DNA of 64,000 bases from positions 1-64,000 of the forward strand of contig CAKRCD010000006.1 in the NCBI GenBank assembly GCA_934307065.1, written 5' to 3'. Below the pieces are notes generated by a model, which was given only the letters and a program-made list of their open reading frames with translations, did not search any database and was not told where the DNA came from. How positions within the stretch are numbered: position 1 is the stretch's first letter; the number at the start of each line of letters is the position of its first letter. This document shows positions 53,624 through 62,926 of this stretch, one piece after another. Made by a program: the position numbers and the translations under genes. The DNA is from an uncultured Bariatricus sp. (GTDB lineage Bacteria > Bacillota > Clostridia > Lachnospirales > Lachnospiraceae).

Positions 53624-54376
53624 CTATTTCTGAACGTATTTTTCCATTAACTCGTCTAATTTAGCTGAATATGTTTCTGCCTGTTTTTCCTTAATCATCT
53701 TGCTTGCAATTTCATCCTTTACATCAACGAGCGGAAGCAAATATGCAGGGTGTTTTTCATCTACACGGATGACGTGATAACCAAACTGTGTTCTCACTGG
53801 TCCAAAAGTAACACCAACTTTCGCATCAAAAGCAGCGTCTTCGAACTCTTTTACCATATCGCCTCTGCCAAATGCACCAAGGTCTCCGCCCTGTGCACCG
53901 GATGGGCAGGTAGAGCATTCCTTTGCATATTCTTCGAAGGTCTTCTCTCCCTTGTTGATTCCTTCAATAATTTTCTTGCACTGTTCTTCATCAGATACAA
54001 GAATATGTCTTGCCTTTACATTTTCCGGCTCTGTGTAATCATCCTTGTGATTGTTGTAGTATTCCTGAATTTCTTCCTCTGTAACAGCCACATCCTTGAT
54101 GATTTCTGTCATTGCCATCTGTGCAAGAATATCCTTTCTTGCGCTGTCCAGAATTTTCTTAAAGTCTTCTGTCTCGTCAAGCTTCATTTCTTCCCCTAAT
54201 TTGGCATAAGAACGAAGCGCGATCAACTGCTCTAAATAAGTTTCTCTGAGCTTTGGATTTGCAAAATATGCTTTGTGCTCATTTGGTGCTGTCTCTAAAA
54301 ATGCATCCAAATCTGCATTGGTAATTTTATCTCCTGCTACAACTGCTAATACTTCATCTTTATCAATATTATTCAT
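53624..54376 (-). CDS. PpiC-type (parvulin) peptidyl-prolyl isomerase
   Basis: Prolyl isomerase of about 250 residues without signal peptide or lipobox, so probably cytoplasmic. The N-terminal SurA-like chaperone helices (ITNADLDAFLETAPNEH) precede a parvulin domain at about 115-215: VKARHILVSDEEQCKKII, CSTCPSGAQGGDLGAFGRG and FGPVRTQFGYHVIRVDE. Start at 54376 is chosen for GAGGAGAACAAGAAC; the frame extends to 54418 through the upstream terminator. Confidence 0.92.
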   Translation of the reverse strand: MNNIDKDEVLAVVAGDKITNADLDAFLETAPNEHKAYFANPKLRETYLEQLIALRSYAKLGEEMKLDETEDFKKILDSARKDILAQMAMTEIIKDVAVTEEEIQEYYNNHKDDYTEPENVKARHILVSDEEQCKKIIEGINKGEKTFEEYAKECSTCPSGAQGGDLGAFGRGDMVKEFEDAAFDAKVGVTFGPVRTQFGYHVIRVDEKHPAYLLPLVDVKDEIASKMIKEKQAETYSAKLDELMEKYVQK

Positions 54377-54397
54377 GTTCTTGTTCTCCTCTGATAA

Positions 54398-54433
54398 TGA
54401 AAAATAACAGACGGTCATTCCGTCTGCTATTTA
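54398..54433 (-). terminator. terminator between the phosphatase and parvulin genes
   Basis: AAATAGCAGACGG / CCGTCTGTTATTT with a 5-nt loop, then TTTTC on the minus strand. It separates the phosphatase gene from the parvulin gene, or could act as an attenuator for the latter. Confidence 0.8.
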
Positions 54434-54483
54434 TTATACATGAAAACAGGTCGCTTCTCTACCTTTATTTTTCTTCTTTATTT

Positions 54484-55026
54484 TTACTGAAACTCATATT
54501 TCAAAATATCACAATTATCCATTCTAAACGTAGCATAATCTTCATTGCTTAAGGAATGAAAATATGCATTTACCGCCCTCGAGATTCCATTGTGTGCCAC
54601 CAGCATATACACTTTGTCCTCGTACTCTCCCTTTAATTCATCCAACAGATTGAAAATTCTCTGGCAAATTTGAAGGGTAGATTCTCCGTCTCCATTACAA
54701 TCTGCAAAACGGACTCTTGCCCGCAGAAATTCTTCACTGTCTCTTGGTGTTCCCTCGAAACAGCCAAAATGCTGTTCAATCAGTCTCGGCTCCTCCCGCA
54801 TAGGAATTCCCGTCTCGTCGGAAATATGTTTCGCTGTATTTCTAGCCCGTTCCAGTGGGGAATGCAGAATTTCATCAATGTGAATTCCTTCTTCTGCAAT
54901 TCTTTTCCCAAGTGCAATTGCCTGACTGTGTCCTCTTTCTGTCAATGGCACATCAATCTGCCCGCAGACCTTATTTGCCACATTCCATGTAGTTTCTCCA
55001 TGTCTTACATAATAAATATATCCCAT
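54484..55026 (-). CDS. histidine phosphatase family protein
   Basis: Phosphoglycerate mutase-like enzyme, 180 residues. The catalytic His motif is YYVRHGETTWN; the second Arg and acid are in HSPLERARNTA, Glu in EQHFGCFEG, and the second His in LVAHNGISRAVN. Substrate cannot be inferred. Start at 55026 follows GGGAGGAAGAACG; earlier in-frame ATGs have no ribosome site. Confidence 0.9.
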   Translation of the reverse strand: MGYIYYVRHGETTWNVANKVCGQIDVPLTERGHSQAIALGKRIAEEGIHIDEILHSPLERARNTAKHISDETGIPMREEPRLIEQHFGCFEGTPRDSEEFLRARVRFADCNGDGESTLQICQRIFNLLDELKGEYEDKVYMLVAHNGISRAVNAYFHSLSNEDYATFRMDNCDILKYEFQ

Positions 55027-55127
55027 CGTTCTTCCTCCCGGCATTCTAACATTCATTTTACACATTGCTGCCATAAAAGTCAAAATAAGCTCCGCTAAAA
55101 ATTGCTAAAATTGCAGCTAATAATCTA

Positions 55128-55156
55128 TTGACATCTTGGCATCTCCGTGATAGTAT
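55128..55156 (+). promoter_or_regulatory. promoter of the MarR-family gene
   Basis: TTGACA (55128-55133), 17-bp spacer and TAGTAT (55151-55156). Imperfect inverted repeats (GTTTAC-ATT-GTGAAC) lie just downstream and could be the regulator's own operator. Confidence 0.7.
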
Positions 55157-55227
55157 ACAAAGCAAACTGTTTACATTGTGAACTATTTTATGTGATATGG
55201 AAAACAAAACATCAGAAAGGATGGACT

Positions 55228-55668
55228 TTGATGGAAAATTTAAGTGAATCTCTGCTTCAGGTATGGCTGCAGCTTTCTACGTCAGTCATTAACAACCGCA
55301 TTGTCTCTGAACTGCCTTACCGCGAGTCTCTTGTCTGCAATATGTTATACATGAATGCGCTTCGTACACCGGATCGCCTGCTGACCGCCACGGATTTATG
55401 CGAAATGACAAATATGCTCAAGTCCCAGATGAACCGGACTTTAAACTCTCTGGAAGAGAAAAAACTGATTATCCGTGAACGTTCTTCTGTAGACAAGCGT
55501 CAGGTATTTGTAAAATTCCATCCGGATTCTGCGGATTTATACCTGAACCAGCACAAGAAAATATTAGAAATGCTGGATACGATTATTACTCAGTTTGGCG
55601 AAGAACAGACAAAAGAAATCATCCGCCTGATCTCCGCTTTTTTGAATGCGGCGGAAAACGTACTATAA
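55228..55668 (+). CDS. MarR-family transcription regulator
   Basis: Winged-helix repressor of about 146 residues. The recognition region is LTATDLCEMTNMLKSQMNRTLNSLEEKKLIIRE with the wing RSSVDKRQVFVKF and a closing dimer helix. I start at 55228 (AGAAAGGATGGACTTTG-ATG), not the upstream in-frame ATG at 55147 that lies inside the promoter. It precedes the DegV gene by 89 bp on the same strand. Confidence 0.88.
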   Translation: MMENLSESLLQVWLQLSTSVINNRIVSELPYRESLVCNMLYMNALRTPDRLLTATDLCEMTNMLKSQMNRTLNSLEEKKLIIRERSSVDKRQVFVKFHPDSADLYLNQHKKILEMLDTIITQFGEEQTKEIIRLISAFLNAAENVL

Positions 55669-55757
55669 CGATGGCAGAGTCCCAAGGTCTGAATCCGTAG
55701 GCATCATTATAAATAATAAATACCAATTTATATACATCATTCAGAAAGGAAATCATT

Positions 55758-56597
55758 ATGATTCGGATATTAGTAGATTCTTCTGCCGATTACACCATGG
55801 CAGAACTTGCGGAAAATGGATTTGACTTTGTTCCATTTCCAGTAACTTTAAATGACAAAACCTATTTCGATACGGTAGAGCTTGACCGTAATGACATGTA
55901 TGAATTTCTATTGCAGGGAGATAATTTTCCCAAGACCTCTCAGCCTTCTCCGGAAGCTTTTGCTGAAATTTTTGAAGATGCAAAAGCAAAAGGAGATGAG
56001 ATTATCTGCATTCTGCTGTCCTCTGATTTAAGCGGCACCTGCCAGAGTGCCTTTCTGGCAAAAAATATTGTGGATTATGATAAGATTTACATTATCGACA
56101 GTCTGACCGCCACTTTCCCAATCCGGATTCTGGCAGAGCATGCTGCCACGCTTCGTAGTCAAGGCAAATCAACCGAAGAGATTGTAAATGCAGTCGAAGA
56201 TTTGAAAGCCCGCACAAAAGTAATCGCCAGCTTAGATACTCTGGAATACTTATACCGTGGCGGCCGCCTCAGCCGCACCTCCGCTTCCATTGGAAATCTG
56301 GTAAGCCTCAAACCGGTTATTACTATTGCAGAAGACGGAAGTATCAGCATCCTTGCAAAACCAATCGGCAAGAATAAGGCATACAGTACCTTACTAAAAC
56401 ACTTGGAAGAACATCCAATAGACTCTGATTTTCCGGTTTACTCCATTTACACCTATGGCTTGGAAAACTGCGAAAAATTGGAAGCAAAACTTACCAAAGC
56501 CGGGATTCACTTCCAGGAACGGCTTCAGGTCGGCTGCTCCATTGGGGCACATATCGGACCGGGGACCGTGGGAATTGTATATGTAGAAAAAATATAA
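55758..56597 (+). CDS. DegV family fatty-acid-binding protein
   Basis: 279 residues of the DegV/FakB fold: IRILVDSSADYT opening with the phosphate/acyl-binding loop, SQPSPEAFAEIF, ILLSSDLSGTCQSA, YRGGRLSRTSASIGNLVSLKPVI and VGCSIGAHIGPGTVGIVYVE at the end. FakB proteins bind fatty acids for FakA kinase; FakA is not in the window. The ribosome site is AGAAAGGAAATCATT-ATG. Confidence 0.95.
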   Translation: MIRILVDSSADYTMAELAENGFDFVPFPVTLNDKTYFDTVELDRNDMYEFLLQGDNFPKTSQPSPEAFAEIFEDAKAKGDEIICILLSSDLSGTCQSAFLAKNIVDYDKIYIIDSLTATFPIRILAEHAATLRSQGKSTEEIVNAVEDLKARTKVIASLDTLEYLYRGGRLSRTSASIGNLVSLKPVITIAEDGSISILAKPIGKNKAYSTLLKHLEEHPIDSDFPVYSIYTYGLENCEKLEAKLTKAGIHFQERLQVGCSIGAHIGPGTVGIVYVEKI

Positions 56598-56601
56598 TTA
56601 T

Positions 56602-56763
56602 AAAAAAGAGGTTCCTAAGATATGCTCGTTTTCCATGGCTCACACGCGCCTAATTGCAGTTGCTTACGCAAAACTCGCTTCGCTTCAAACATTGCTGCGC
56701 AACTGCAGCTAACGTGCTGCACCATGACGAAAACTTCGCTGTTATCTTAGAAACCTCTTTTTT
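56602..56763. repeat. 160-nt palindromic element with long imperfect hairpin
   Basis: The ends are near-perfect inverted repeats: AAAAAAGAGGTT-CTAAGATA at the left and TATCTTAG-AACCTCTTTTTT at the right, about 20 bp with one mismatch. Inside, GTTTTCCATGG pairs loosely with CCATGACGAAAAC, and TTGCAGTTGC with GCAACTGCAG, leaving a CG-rich core loop (CTCGCTTCGCTTC). Both strands end in T runs, so it can act as a two-way terminator between degV and the ABC gene. Size and symmetry also fit a MITE-like or REP-type dispersed element or a structured RNA. No ORF is inside. Confidence 0.7.
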
Positions 56764-56772
56764 AATTCAATT

Positions 56773-56898
56773 TTATAGATTATATTCTTTATACAACAAC
56801 TCTCGATAGTCTTTATCCTCTGTTGCTTTCAATAATTCTTCTGTTTTCCATCCTGCAATAATAAGCATAACATATTTCAAGAAAGAAACAAGAAACAA
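56773..56898 (-). CDS. possible small ORF or gene remnant after the ABC exporter
   Basis: A 41-codon frame from a TTG (or ATG at 56868) reads as protein-like text: LIIAGWKTEELLKATEDKDY then RELLYKEYNL. It ends beside the palindromic element, so it may be a remnant cut by it. No ribosome site is evident. With the palindromic element it fills the 320-bp gap between degV and the ABC gene. Confidence 0.25.
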   Translation of the reverse strand: MFLVSFLKYVMLIIAGWKTEELLKATEDKDYRELLYKEYNL

Positions 56899-56916
56899 TA
56901 CAATTTATTTCTTAAT

Positions 56917-58527
56917 CTAAACTACATCTGCCATTCGCACTACCACTTCATACCTTTCTTTCAGTTCTTCGAAAACTCTATGGGAAACAGAAATAACCAT
57001 CATCCCTTCCATTTCCAATATTCTTTTCTCTATTCTATATGCCATATCCGCATCTAAAGCCGATGTTGCTTCATCCAATATCAAAACAGATGGTTTTCTT
57101 ATCAGTGCTCTAGCCAAACATATTCTCTGTTTTTCTCCACCTGAAATATTTTTTCCATTTTCTTCAATTATAAACTCTAATCCTTCTGCATGTTCCATAA
57201 TTAATCTATCTAATTCACATATTTTCAAAATATTTTGCACTGTTTCATCGGTATATGTTTGAAATAACACTATATTATTATAGATTGTATCATGAAACAC
57301 AAAGTTGTCTTGATTCACTACGGAAATTTCTTGATACCATTTATCTTTATCAAGCAAACGATAATCTATTCCATTTACCTTAATCTTTCCAGAATAATCT
57401 GAATATGCATTTAATAACAACTTAATCAAAGAGGATTTCCCGCTCCCACTTTCTCCTTCAATAAGATATTTCTTTCCGCTTTCAAATACCAAATTCACAT
57501 CTTCAAATAATGTTCGTTTTCCAAATTTTTTTCCAACTCCACAAAATTCAATTTTTCGAGGTAAATCATCTATTGCTTTTAAAGCAGACGCTGGCTCACT
57601 ATTGCTTTCTAATTCCATATCAATCATACCATAAAGTTCATCGGCTGCTTTCATCTTAGTAAAATAGGATGAAACATTTGCCAATGGCCCCATTACATGA
57701 TTCAGCAATTGTGTAACATTTAAAATATTTCCAACTGTAATCTGTCCTTGAATTGCTAAAAACACTCCTAGCAGATTATTTCCCATCCATAATCCAACAC
57801 TGACACTTGCACTACAACTTGAAGAAATATCCCTTGCCAATCTGGACGAAAATTTTTTCTTTTCCTGCTGTACACTTTTCTGGTCAAATTTTTCCTGTAT
57901 CTGTTCCGAAATTCCAAAAAGCTTCCCCACCTCAAATCCCATCAACATTTCTTTTAAAGCAGTAACAAAACATTTATTTTGTTCAGATGCTTCTAGCTTC
58001 GTCTTCCATAATTGATGTTTCCACAACCAGTTAACCAATAATGGAATCCAAAATACAACTACAATATAAACAACAAATGCATAATGAATCCTGAAAATAA
58101 CCACCAAGGCTCCAAAACCATTAAATAGACATTCCAGCAGTAGAAGAAAATTATTTAGATAATCATCTTCCAACATTTGAATATCCGAAGTAAACCGTGA
58201 TAAATATCCTGAATATTCCTGTACATTATAATCGCAAAGTTGTTTTTTTTGAATATCTGCAAACCACTTTTGTTTTATGCTTATCATACAGCTTTCTGTA
58301 AAATGATTTTTACAAAAATCCTGAAAAGCAAATACAATTAACATGAACAATATAAAAAATATTGTGTATATCGCATCCCAATAAAACCCACTTATATTTC
58401 CAGCAACTGCTGTATCCAAAATATTTTGTAATAAATATGCCTTTGCTAATTCTTCTAACATAACACCTATATCAGATAAAATAACCATGCATAACCAACC
58501 TTTATGTAATAGTACAATATTACGCAT
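56917..58527 (-). CDS. ABC exporter (membrane domain fused to ATPase)
   Basis: Half-transporter of about 536 residues. The membrane domain (1-310) has about six helices; the ATPase domain (320-536) has Walker A GESGSGKSSLIKLL, Q-loop VVNQDNFVFHDTIYNNI, signature ISGGEKQRICLARAL, Walker B SVLILDEATSALDAD and switch His in ISVSHRVF. It would act as a homodimer. Start is 58527 with GGGAGAGGT before it. It follows the ECF-type sigma gene by 20 bp; the AT content of the pair exceeds that of the neighbours. Substrate unknown; a peptide or drug is a guess. Confidence 0.9.
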   Translation of the reverse strand: MRNIVLLHKGWLCMVILSDIGVMLEELAKAYLLQNILDTAVAGNISGFYWDAIYTIFFILFMLIVFAFQDFCKNHFTESCMISIKQKWFADIQKKQLCDYNVQEYSGYLSRFTSDIQMLEDDYLNNFLLLLECLFNGFGALVVIFRIHYAFVVYIVVVFWIPLLVNWLWKHQLWKTKLEASEQNKCFVTALKEMLMGFEVGKLFGISEQIQEKFDQKSVQQEKKKFSSRLARDISSSCSASVSVGLWMGNNLLGVFLAIQGQITVGNILNVTQLLNHVMGPLANVSSYFTKMKAADELYGMIDMELESNSEPASALKAIDDLPRKIEFCGVGKKFGKRTLFEDVNLVFESGKKYLIEGESGSGKSSLIKLLLNAYSDYSGKIKVNGIDYRLLDKDKWYQEISVVNQDNFVFHDTIYNNIVLFQTYTDETVQNILKICELDRLIMEHAEGLEFIIEENGKNISGGEKQRICLARALIRKPSVLILDEATSALDADMAYRIEKRILEMEGMMVISVSHRVFEELKERYEVVVRMADVV

Positions 58528-58547
58528 ACCTCTCCCACCTGCTTTTT

Positions 58548-60122
58548 CTATTCTTTCAGCACCACATAAGTTGTCGGCAACATTTTCTCTTCTCCACACG
58601 GCAATAAATATTTTCTTTCAAATAACTTCATAATCGGTGTACTTATAGCATCCTCCAACAAATATAGGTAAGCCATCTGTTGCACTTGACTTTTCATATG
58701 AGCCGGACAATGATTTTTCAATATATTTGCCACCGTTTCCATTAAAACCTCAGCTTCTGTCGCAATCTTGTTCGCACTTTTCCGAAAAATCATTTTACAT
58801 TTTTGATACTGTTCTTTTTTTAAAACCAGTGCATTGACACTTATCTCTCCATCATTACAAGCAACATATCCCTTTCTTATCAATTCAGCAGCAATTATTT
58901 TATCATTTTCACTAAAATCTAAAGTTTTTCCTTTAGCAATATCCAAAAAGACATTTGCAACCGTCTTCTGTCCAAGATAATCATATACTCTTTTACCATG
59001 AATCAAAAAATCCATAAACTGAATTACATCACCTTCACTATTTGACTGGCAAGCCGCCCCAAATGTAAATTGTGACTTCCATAAAGATTGTATCTCCGTT
59101 TCTTTTCCAAAAACAAAACAATTCTCACCAAACTTGTCCTTTGGATATATTAATTTAATTTTATCTTGAAGGATTTCAATAATAGCATCATGTAAAATTC
59201 CACATACAATCTGCCACATCATTATATTACTCTGCATATTACACCCAACAAATCCTATATTTCTCACATCTTTTTCATGTTCCGAAATAAAATTCATTAA
59301 AATATCTGCTATATGCTCTTTTAATTCATCGGTTTTCGCGCCCACTTCACATACAAATTCTTGTGTAAAAATCACAATATTCGTGGTATAACGATTTCCA
59401 TCTTTCTTAAGCAAATCAAACTCACACAATTCTTGTAATTTATCCTCCATATAGGGAAGTGCAACTCCTATTTCTAAACTTATCTGTTCTGCAGACAATT
59501 TGTCATTATAACATGTAAACAATATATTTTGAGAAATCTTACTATCGCACAAATGATAGTACCGGTTCTGTTCCGTCCCATCTCCCCAAAAACATATTTT
59601 AAGTTCCTTAGGATTATAACTGCGTTCCCCATAATTTCGCTCCATACACATACCTTCCTTTAATATTTGTCTTGATTTAAAAAGCAAATATTTTACCATA
59701 CTTTCACTTATCAAAAGAATATCGGCTATCTCAGAACAAGATTTACCATCTATATAATATAAAATAATAGCCCTGCGATACTTTTCCGCAAGTAATGTCA
59801 ATTCTCGTCGCAGCAAATAGATATCTTCCTTATCTTCCACCTCAAACAATTCAACAGGTATATTTTCATCCAGTACACAATGTTTATCTTTATCCCTTGT
59901 TTCATGTTTACACCATTCTTTATATACATTCCCTGCAATAGCCCACATAAATCCATAAAAAGCTTTTTCATTCTTAAGGTTTGGTGCAGATTTATATATT
60001 TCTATCAGGATATCTTGCGTCAAATCCTCTGCCTCCATCTGATTAGATGTACGTGAAATACAATAGGATAAAATAGACTTCGCTACTTCTGTAATTTTCA
60101 TGTCCAATTCTTCTCTATTCAC
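58548..60122 (-). CDS. ECF-type sigma factor with long C-terminal winged-helix extension
   Basis: Protein of 524 residues; normal ECF sigma factors are about 170-200. Residues 1-75 are sigma region 2 (AEDLTQDILIEIYK), and residues 105-155 are region 4 (YYIDGKSCSEIADILLISESMVKYLLFKSR). The extension begins near 165; at about 208-255 it has a winged-helix-like segment (LSAEQISLEIGVALPYMEDK, LQELCEFDLLKKDGNRYTTN), then some 270 residues without a family I recognise. No separate anti-sigma gene is adjacent, so the extension may sense a signal or restrain the sigma part. It is first in a two-gene unit with the ABC exporter, which is its likely target (inference). Confidence 0.88.
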   Translation of the reverse strand: MNREELDMKITEVAKSILSYCISRTSNQMEAEDLTQDILIEIYKSAPNLKNEKAFYGFMWAIAGNVYKEWCKHETRDKDKHCVLDENIPVELFEVEDKEDIYLLRRELTLLAEKYRRAIILYYIDGKSCSEIADILLISESMVKYLLFKSRQILKEGMCMERNYGERSYNPKELKICFWGDGTEQNRYYHLCDSKISQNILFTCYNDKLSAEQISLEIGVALPYMEDKLQELCEFDLLKKDGNRYTTNIVIFTQEFVCEVGAKTDELKEHIADILMNFISEHEKDVRNIGFVGCNMQSNIMMWQIVCGILHDAIIEILQDKIKLIYPKDKFGENCFVFGKETEIQSLWKSQFTFGAACQSNSEGDVIQFMDFLIHGKRVYDYLGQKTVANVFLDIAKGKTLDFSENDKIIAAELIRKGYVACNDGEISVNALVLKKEQYQKCKMIFRKSANKIATEAEVLMETVANILKNHCPAHMKSQVQQMAYLYLLEDAISTPIMKLFERKYLLPCGEEKMLPTTYVVLKE

Positions 60123-60211
60123 TCTGGCATCCCCCTCATATGCGTAACTTTACCACTCTTTTATCTATATAGTAGGACAAAACTAGATTCGGTTAAAGTT
60201 TAAGTTAATAA

Positions 60212-60251
60212 TTTTTATAAAAAAATAGCTGCACATTTCGTACAACTATTT
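60212..60251 (-). terminator. terminator after the acyl-CoA ligase gene
   Basis: AAATAGTTGTAC / GTGCAGCTATTT, a 12-bp stem with two G-T pairs and a 5-nt loop, followed by a run of T on the minus strand. The rest of the 140-bp gap up to the sigma gene is AT-rich promoter DNA. Confidence 0.85.
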
Positions 60252-60262
60252 TCCAATATTTA

Positions 60263-61897
60263 TTAACTTCTATTCTGTCTTGCCACGAGCTGGTCTGCTC
60301 CGTACTTCTTACGAAGTGCCGGTTTTTCTATTTTCCCTGTGGCATTTCTTGGCACGTCTGCGAAAATGATGTGTTTTGGCCGTTTATATCTTGGAAGTCC
60401 CATGCAGAATTCTTCGATTTCTTCTTCGGTGCATTCCATACCATCTTTTACGGAAATAATTGCACCTGTGATTTCTCCCAGTCGTTTATCAGGAAGCCCG
60501 ATAACAGCCACATCTTTGACTTTCTCGTATGCACTTAAGTAATTTTCAATCTGAACCGGATAAATGTTTTCTCCACCGCTGACAATGACATCTTTCTTAC
60601 GGTCTACTAAGAAATAAAATCCGTCTTCGTCCTGCATTGCCATATCTCCCGTGCAGAGCCATCCATTTTTCAAGGTCTTTGCCGTTGCTTCCGGATCATT
60701 GTAATAGCAGGTCATCACGCCTGGACCTTTGACACAAAGCTCACCCACTTCGCCCTGTGGAACTTCTTTGTTATTTTCATCCACTATCTTACATTCCCAG
60801 CGATATCCCGGCACACCAATGGCACCGACTTTATGTATGTTTTCCATTCCCAGATGTACGCAGCCGGGACCGGTCGACTCTGACAGTCCATAGTTGGTAT
60901 CGTACTGATGGTTTGGAAAATATTTTTTCCAGTGATTAATCAATGATGGTGGAACCGGCTGTGCTCCGATATGCATCAGTCTCCACTGAGCCAACTCATA
61001 ATCTTCCAGTTTCACATCGCCTCTGTCGATAGCATCCAGAATATCCTGCGCCCACGGAACCAACAGCCACACGATGGTGCAATGCTCTTTGGACACGGCA
61101 TCCAGAATAATCTCCGGTTTGGTACCTTTTAACAAAACTGCTTTGCTTCCTGCGCAGAGACTTCCCATCCAGTGAAATTTTGCTCCTGTATGATAAAGCG
61201 GCGGAATGCATAAAAACACGTCCTCTCTGCTTGTCTGATGATGTTTCTGCTCCATCTGCGCTGCCTGCATAAGGCTTTCATGGTTGTGAAGAATGGCTTT
61301 CGGAAATCCTGTTGTACCTGATGAAAAATAAATGGCTGCCGAATCTTCTTCCTCTAACCGCACAAGCGGAGCCTTACTTGACTCGTCTGCCACCAGTGCA
61401 TGGTAACCTTCCGCAAATGTCGGGCATCCATCTCCTACATAAATCAGAAGGCGTCCTTTACTTAATTTTTCTTCAATTGCTTCAATTCGTCCGATAAATT
61501 CCGGTCCAAAAAACAGCACTTGTATTTCTGCCAGTTCTGCACAATACTGAATCTCATCTGCTGAGAAACGGAAATTAAACGGGACCGCGATAGCCCCTGC
61601 TTTCAAAATTCCAAAATAAATAGGCAGCCATTCCAGACAGTTAAACATCAGAATCGCCACCCTGTCTCCTCTTTGTACACCACGGTTCAACAGCATGTTG
61701 GCTACCCGGTTTGCCTTTTCATCAAACACACTCCATGTAATCTCTCGACGATACGGAACCGGCGATGTAGCCTGAACCAGATCATACTCTTTCCAGGTCT
61801 TTCTTCTTGTATCTGCAAGAGACGGATTAAGCTCCACCAAAGCAACCTCGTCCCCATATAATTTATGATTTCGTTCCAGCAAATCTGTTACCGGCAT
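60263..61897 (-). CDS. AMP-binding acyl-CoA ligase
   Basis: Adenylate-forming enzyme of 544 residues that activates a carboxylic acid with ATP and CoA. Motifs in order: AIYFSSGTTGFPKAIL (P-loop), YGLSESTGP, GWLCTGDMAMQDEDGFYFLVDRKKD and VSGGENIYPVQIE, closing NATGKIEKPALRKKYG with the catalytic Lys. It resembles medium-chain or aromatic acid ligases; the substrate is not evident and it is not BaiB-like in sequence. Stands alone with its own terminator. Confidence 0.92.
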   Translation of the reverse strand: MPVTDLLERNHKLYGDEVALVELNPSLADTRRKTWKEYDLVQATSPVPYRREITWSVFDEKANRVANMLLNRGVQRGDRVAILMFNCLEWLPIYFGILKAGAIAVPFNFRFSADEIQYCAELAEIQVLFFGPEFIGRIEAIEEKLSKGRLLIYVGDGCPTFAEGYHALVADESSKAPLVRLEEEDSAAIYFSSGTTGFPKAILHNHESLMQAAQMEQKHHQTSREDVFLCIPPLYHTGAKFHWMGSLCAGSKAVLLKGTKPEIILDAVSKEHCTIVWLLVPWAQDILDAIDRGDVKLEDYELAQWRLMHIGAQPVPPSLINHWKKYFPNHQYDTNYGLSESTGPGCVHLGMENIHKVGAIGVPGYRWECKIVDENNKEVPQGEVGELCVKGPGVMTCYYNDPEATAKTLKNGWLCTGDMAMQDEDGFYFLVDRKKDVIVSGGENIYPVQIENYLSAYEKVKDVAVIGLPDKRLGEITGAIISVKDGMECTEEEIEEFCMGLPRYKRPKHIIFADVPRNATGKIEKPALRKKYGADQLVARQNRS

Positions 61898-61990
61898 AGT
61901 GTTCCCCTTTCAACGGTGTTTTATTTTTCGCTTTAACGCAAAAAAGCACTCACTATTGCCATTCTAGCCCTGATTTCTCCTTTTGTCAAC

Positions 61991-62650
61991 TTATAAAACC
62001 TTACTTCCATTTACACGCAGCTTAAACGTCATACCAAGCATTTCTGCGGCACCGCGACACATCATCATACGACCTAAAAAAATTTCAAAATATTCATACA
62101 TCGTACAGATTTCTTCGTCTACAGTCAGATTCAATGTAATGCTCTTTTCTTCTTTACTAATATGAACTTTCGACTCCGTAACTGCGTAATTTACCCGGTC
62201 ATGAATATCGTAATTGGATTTTACTTTCGTGCGGATACGATTTCTCCGCACATCGGTTTTATCCGCAATAATAAGAGCTGCTGATACTACATCCACTGCT
62301 CCGCCCGTAGACTCATCGTGATGTCCAATAGCAGATACTATCGTTGCTCTGTCTTCCACGGTCAAATCCATGTTCCGCAGAATTTCATTTGCAAGAATCG
62401 CACCATACTCCGCATGACGGGAACGATTCACACAATTTCCTATGTCATGCATCATCCCTGCAATCTTTGCCAGTTCTATTTCATGCTCTGAATAACCAAG
62501 TTCACGTAAAATACGTCCTGCTTCTTCTGCCACCAATGTACAGTGAACTGCTGAGTGGTCCGTATAACCGAGCACTCCTAAATTTTCATTTCCTTTTTTC
62601 AAATATGCCTGTACTTCTTCATTTTCCCTTATTTCCTGATAGGATATCAT
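61991..62650 (-). CDS. HD-domain phosphohydrolase
   Basis: Metal-dependent hydrolase of 219 residues. The HD motif set is complete: HCTLVAEEAGRILRELG, MMHDIGNCVNRSRHAEYG (HD pair), IVSAIGHHDESTGG and IADKTDVRRNR. C-terminal part has a small beta region. Substrate unknown; nucleotide or second-messenger phosphates are typical for the family. Monocistronic, divergent from the hydrolase gene. Confidence 0.9.
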   Translation of the reverse strand: MISYQEIRENEEVQAYLKKGNENLGVLGYTDHSAVHCTLVAEEAGRILRELGYSEHEIELAKIAGMMHDIGNCVNRSRHAEYGAILANEILRNMDLTVEDRATIVSAIGHHDESTGGAVDVVSAALIIADKTDVRRNRIRTKVKSNYDIHDRVNYAVTESKVHISKEEKSITLNLTVDEEICTMYEYFEIFLGRMMMCRGAAEMLGMTFKLRVNGSKVL

Positions 62651-62926
62651 TATTTATCACCCTTTTCTCTCTACTATCTTCAATCCTTTTCCATTTACGC
62701 CTCAAATATTCTAGAAGACCAAAGAAAATTATATATCACGGAAATGTAAAATCTTAGTTAAATTTATGTTTCTGCACAATTTTCGGTCAAATCTTTTTAT
62801 TGTACTATATTTAAACAAATACATGGAATGCACATTCTATTTTATATATTTATAACGTACATTGAAGATAGATATTAAGAGCTCTTATAACCCGGTTAAC
62901 ATATATCAAAATGAGGAGGAATATCT

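Noticed and set aside
60263..61897. BaiB bile-acid CoA ligase
   Set aside because: Apart from the general adenylation motifs the sequence does not resemble BaiB, and no other bai genes are present.
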